From CAG-917 sp028724485 (GTDB taxonomy: Bacteria > Bacillota > Clostridia > Christensenellales > CAG-917), in assembly GCA_028724485.1 (NCBI GenBank), contig JAQYCY010000129.1, positions 1 through 7,220 of the forward strand: a stretch of DNA of 7,220 nucleotides. Reading direction: 5' to 3'. Under the pieces are notes generated by a model. That model saw only the letters and a list, made by a program, of their open reading frames with translations. It was not told the origin of the DNA and made no database searches. Position 1 is the stretch's first letter, and each line of letters opens with the position of its first letter. Below are positions 5,243 through 7,220 of the stretch, one piece after another. A program made the translations under genes and the position numbers.

Positions 5243-6541
5243 TCAATTAAAATAATTCATTCCGTTGCCGTTTTTCCTTGCTTCCTTTTGGCGGCGTTTT
5301 TCTTCACGTCTTTTCTTTTTTTCGATTTTCTTTTTGATTTTTCTTGCTTTTTTGCCTATCTTATATTCCTTACTGTTCCTTAGTCTTTTAAAGAAGTCGA
5401 TTAAATCCGACCAAGTTCTTTTTTTTACGCCAAACCAAGATATTGAAAATCCCGTTGCGCCCAAAACCGCCGAACCGCCCAAAACCGAGCCTACGACAAT
5501 GCCTGCAATCGCTTTATCCGACAAGCCGTTGTTCGTATTTCCGTCCGACAGTTTTTTCAAACTAAGCACGCCGACTGCGCCGTTGTCTGACGCAACTTGT
5601 TTGACAAAATATCCGTCAACTTCTATTGCCTTAACGTTTGTGTTGCCTTTTATATAGGCAACAATCGTTTTGTCCGCTTCCTTTTCACCCTGCCATTCAA
5701 GCGTAACGCTGCCGCTAAGTCCGTCTGCCGTAAACGGCGAATTTGTCGAAAGCGTCAACTTGCACTCGCCGCAAAGCGTAACGTCGGCAACGCTGTCGTT
5801 TTGCACGATTTCGATTTTGCCTTTTGACAAACTAAGTCCGTCCGCTATAAAGACAGAATTTGACTGTTGGGCGCGGCTTACCTTGAACAAAACGTCCGAT
5901 TTTGCAGAAGTAATTTTTCCCGACAACACCAAGTCGGAATAATAAAACTCTATCGGCTCGTCCTTATCGAAAACGCACTCGCCCAAAACCTCGTTCGTCC
6001 GTTCGTCAAGCGTAAAGCCAAACACGACTCTCTTTTTTACGGTTATACTTTCCGTTTCGTTTTGATTTTGTTGAAATTCCCTGAACTCGTTAGCTATGCC
6101 TAATGCGTCTTGCAAATTATCATAATCGCCGACAAAATAATTTCGGCTAAATTCTTCTTGCGTATTTTGCGAGCCTTGTGTATTCTCCGAAATTTGTCCG
6201 CTCTCCGAAATTTGCTGTTTTAAAAGATAAACCTTGTATCTTAAAGTCTTTTGATTTAAATTGTTGCCGTTTTCGCTCTCGGCGTTTTGACTGCCGCTTT
6301 CATTTTCCACAATTTGGTTGCCGTTTTGATAGCCGTTTGGACTGACTATTTGATAACCGCCGTTGCTATTTTGACTTTCGCCGTTTTGATTGTCACCTGA
6401 CTCATAATAGGATAAAATGCAAAAAGTCATATCGCTTGTAGCAAACGCAACTTTTGTGGGCAAAATCGCAACCAAAAGCAGGGCGACAATCACAACCGCC
6501 ACACAAGCAAAATAATTAAATTTTCCCCTTACGTTTGTCAT
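5243..6541 (-). CDS. Secreted membrane-anchored protein with Asn/Gln/Ser-rich region and basic tail, unknown function
   Basis: I do not recognise this 432-aa protein. Residues 1-34 form a clear signal peptide: a short basic start, a hydrophobic core at about 11-27, then a VAFA cleavage site before TSD. Residues 47-97, 110-129 and 153-165 are rich in Asn, Gln, Ser and Glu and look disordered. The middle part, about 166-330, looks like beta-rich extracellular sequence and contains a CGEC pair at 257-260. A Gly-rich membrane segment lies at about 344-370, then WFGVKKRTWSDLIDFFKR and a strongly basic tail (about 372-424). This implies a type I topology: exported N-terminal part, cytoplasmic tail. 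I start it at ATG 6541, 4 nt after the HPr-like stop, because the signal peptide follows directly; a TTG at 6631 would add 30 residues inside the neighbouring gene. GGG lies only 2 nt before the ATG, so the ribosome site is poor. No catalytic motif is visible. Confidence 0.8.
   Translation of the reverse strand: MTNVRGKFNYFACVAVVIVALLLVAILPTKVAFATSDMTFCILSYYESGDNQNGESQNSNGGYQIVSPNGYQNGNQIVENESGSQNAESENGNNLNQKTLRYKVYLLKQQISESGQISENTQGSQNTQEEFSRNYFVGDYDNLQDALGIANEFREFQQNQNETESITVKKRVVFGFTLDERTNEVLGECVFDKDEPIEFYYSDLVLSGKITSAKSDVLFKVSRAQQSNSVFIADGLSLSKGKIEIVQNDSVADVTLCGECKLTLSTNSPFTADGLSGSVTLEWQGEKEADKTIVAYIKGNTNVKAIEVDGYFVKQVASDNGAVGVLSLKKLSDGNTNNGLSDKAIAGIVVGSVLGGSAVLGATGFSISWFGVKKRTWSDLIDFFKRLRNSKEYKIGKKARKIKKKIEKKKRREEKRRQKEARKNGNGMNYFN
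6184..6214. repeat. Two-copy 18-bp in-frame repeat in the Gln/Ser-rich region
   Basis: TCTCCGAAATTTG occurs at 6184-6196 and again at 6202-6214, a period of 18 bp (six codons). It encodes the paired QISES and QISEN segments. This is consistent with local slippage expanding the low-complexity extracellular stretch. Confidence 0.7.
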
Positions 6542-6545
6542 AGCC

Positions 6546-6773
6546 CTACACAATAAACGGCGCAAGTTCGCCGACCAAATCTTGACAATCGTCCGTATAA
6601 ACTTCAACCACCACAGGCGAATTAAGGTCAAGGCTCAATATTCCCAAAACCGACTTGGCATTTACAACGTGTCTGCCGCAACGCAAATCAATTTCAAACG
6701 GATATTTTTCAACTATTGCAACAAAGTTTTTAACGCTTTCGGCAACGTCGAGTTTAATTAAAATCGATTTCAT
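6546..6773 (-). CDS. HPr-like protein lacking the catalytic histidine
   Basis: The 75-aa product resembles HPr, the phosphocarrier of the PTS sugar system, mainly in its centre: RHVVNAKSVLGILSLDL at 34-50 matches the HPr segment around the regulatory serine, with Ser41 in the Ser46 position. Where true HPr has the GLHARPA active site, this protein reads LDVAESVKN, so the phosphorylatable His15 is absent and it cannot carry phosphate in the usual way. It could be a regulatory or binding derivative; the function is unknown. The ATG at 6773 has GGAGAG 3 nt upstream and is preferred over ATG 6821, which lies between the -35 and -10 boxes of the promoter. Its stop is 4 nt before the membrane-protein start, so the two are probably co-transcribed. 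Length is a little short of the usual 85-90. Confidence 0.8.
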   Translation of the reverse strand: MKSILIKLDVAESVKNFVAIVEKYPFEIDLRCGRHVVNAKSVLGILSLDLNSPVVVEVYTDDCQDLVGELAPFIV

Positions 6774-6799
6774 ATTCTCTCCGACTTGTTTCTTATTAA

Positions 6800-6828
6800 A
6801 TTTTACCAAATCGAAAACCATATGTCAA
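6800..6828 (-). promoter_or_regulatory. Strong sigma-A-type promoter for the HPr-like gene pair
   Basis: A perfect -35 TTGACA (6823-6828), a 17-bp spacer and a -10 TAAAAT (6800-6805; 5 of 6 matches) predict a start near 6793, giving a leader of about 20 nt before ATG 6773. It shares GTTGACAT with the aro leader promoter. Confidence 0.8.
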
Positions 6829-6972
6829 CAAAAAGCAAAAACGGTTGAATTGCAATGCAGAACATAGTTATATTTTCGCTTTGCAAAAATGGTATTTGCT
6901 TTTCGTGCAAGTTGCATCGTTTTTGCTAACACAAATATAGTTTCGCCCATTTGCCGCAAGATAAGTTTATTG
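6829..6972. other. AT-rich intergenic stretch with no supported gene
   Basis: This forms part of a 447-base region without genes (6774-7220). I see no credible coding sequence. A perfect 10-bp inverted repeat, AGCAAAAACG at 6834-6843 and CGTTTTTGCT at 6918-6927, brackets 74 bp. CAAAAAGCAAAA at 6829-6840, just upstream of the HPr-like -35 box, recurs inverted in the repeat array (7044-7055 and 7133-7144). Confidence 0.55.
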
Positions 6973-7015
6973 AAAAGCAAAAACCGATTGCTTTGCAATC
7001 GGCTTTTGCTTTTTT
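6973..7015. terminator. Long bidirectional hairpin terminator
   Basis: AAAAGCAAAA then CCGATTGC (6973-6991) pairs with GCAATCGG then TTTTGCTTTT (6995-7013) around a TTT loop. That is 18 pairs with one internal A-C mismatch. T-rich tails on both strands would let it end transcription in either direction. It lies just left of the repeat array and probably isolates the HPr-like promoter from a gene beyond the window. Confidence 0.8.
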
Positions 7016-7220
7016 ACTAACGTTTGTTGTTCCCCTAAAACAGTTTTGCTTTTTGTACTAACTAACGTTTGTTGTTTTCATAAAACAATTTAGCTTTTTT
7101 CTAACTAACGTTTGTTGTTTTGCCTAAAACAGTTTTGCTTTTTGTACTAACTAACGTTTGTCGTTTTTCATAAAACAATTTCACTTTTTTCTAACTAACG
7201 TTTGTTGTTTTTCATAAAAC
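7016..7220. repeat. Tandem array of about 44-bp AT-rich units, open at the window edge
   Basis: Units begin with ACTAACGTTTGT at 7016, 7061, 7104, 7150 and 7194 (spacings 45, 43, 46 and 44 bp); the last is cut by the window. Two subtypes are visible. Type A (units 1 and 3) contains CTAAAACAGTTTTGC and ends GTACTA. Type B (units 2 and 4, and unit 5 as far as seen) contains CATAAAACAATTT and ends TTCTA. Each unit holds a near-palindrome, AACTAACGTTTGTT, centred on AACGTT (in unit 1 the first two bases differ). The units are contiguous with no unique spacers. Function is unknown: protein-binding array, iteron-like sites or a simple minisatellite are all possible. Confidence 0.88.

Noticed and set aside
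6542..6631. Longer start (TTG 6631) for the membrane protein
   Set aside because: It would overlap most of the HPr-like gene and put 30 residues before a clean signal peptide that begins at ATG 6541.
6774..6821. ATG 6821 as start of the HPr-like protein
   Set aside because: It lies upstream of the promoter -10 box and of the predicted transcription start; ATG 6773 has GGAGAG at the right distance.
6825..6917. 30-codon minus-strand ORF upstream of the HPr-like gene
   Set aside because: It has no ribosome site, its stop falls in the -35 box, and its composition just mirrors the AT-rich repeat motifs. It has no run of regulatory codons and no attenuator after it.
7016..7220. CRISPR array
   Set aside because: Units are contiguous and similar over their full length, with no unique spacers.

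Overview
The window holds a compact run of genes on the minus strand, transcribed right to left, in what looks like a low-to-moderate-GC Gram-positive-type bacterium. An uncultured Clostridia/Bacillota lineage is my best guess. The reasons are strong GGAGG-type ribosome sites, sigma-A promoters with perfect TTGACA boxes, a clostridial-style chorismate synthase (GESHS and SGRMTAP variants), a type I-beta DAHP synthase with an N-terminal regulatory domain, and an HPr-like protein without the catalytic histidine. No taxonomic marker is present, so this stays an inference.

Layout from right to left: (1) 7016-7220 is an array of about 44-bp tandem repeats running off the window. (2) 6973-7015 is a long bidirectional hairpin terminator. 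(3) 6774-6972 is non-coding and carries a near-consensus promoter (6800-6828). (4) That promoter drives a two-gene unit: a 75-aa HPr-like protein and a 432-aa secreted, membrane-anchored protein of unknown function with an Asn/Gln/Ser-rich region and a very basic cytoplasmic tail. (5) 5058-5242 is a regulatory leader with its own TTGACA promoter, a 21-codon ORF with an aromatic-rich stretch (YYYFYFYGF), mutually exclusive antiterminator and terminator hairpins, and the aroF ribosome site. (6) The aromatic amino acid operon aroF-tyrA-aroB-aroA-aroC fills 1-5057, with aroC cut by the window edge.

The operon encodes DAHP synthase (first step), 3-dehydroquinate synthase (second), EPSP synthase (sixth) and chorismate synthase (seventh) of the shikimate pathway, plus prephenate dehydrogenase of the tyrosine branch. 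Junctions are extremely tight: a 1-nt gap, then overlaps of 17, 1 and 11 nt, so translational coupling is likely. Shikimate dehydrogenase, shikimate kinase, dehydroquinase, chorismate mutase and prephenate dehydratase are not in the window.

The most notable element is the leader in front of aroF. It has all the parts of a classic ribosome-mediated transcription attenuator sensing tyrosine and phenylalanine, in an organism type where such operons are more often controlled by T-boxes or repressors. The predicted transcription start falls on or next to the leader peptide's ATG, so the leader ORF may be translated leaderless. Together with the regulatory domain of AroF, this suggests two layers of end-product control.
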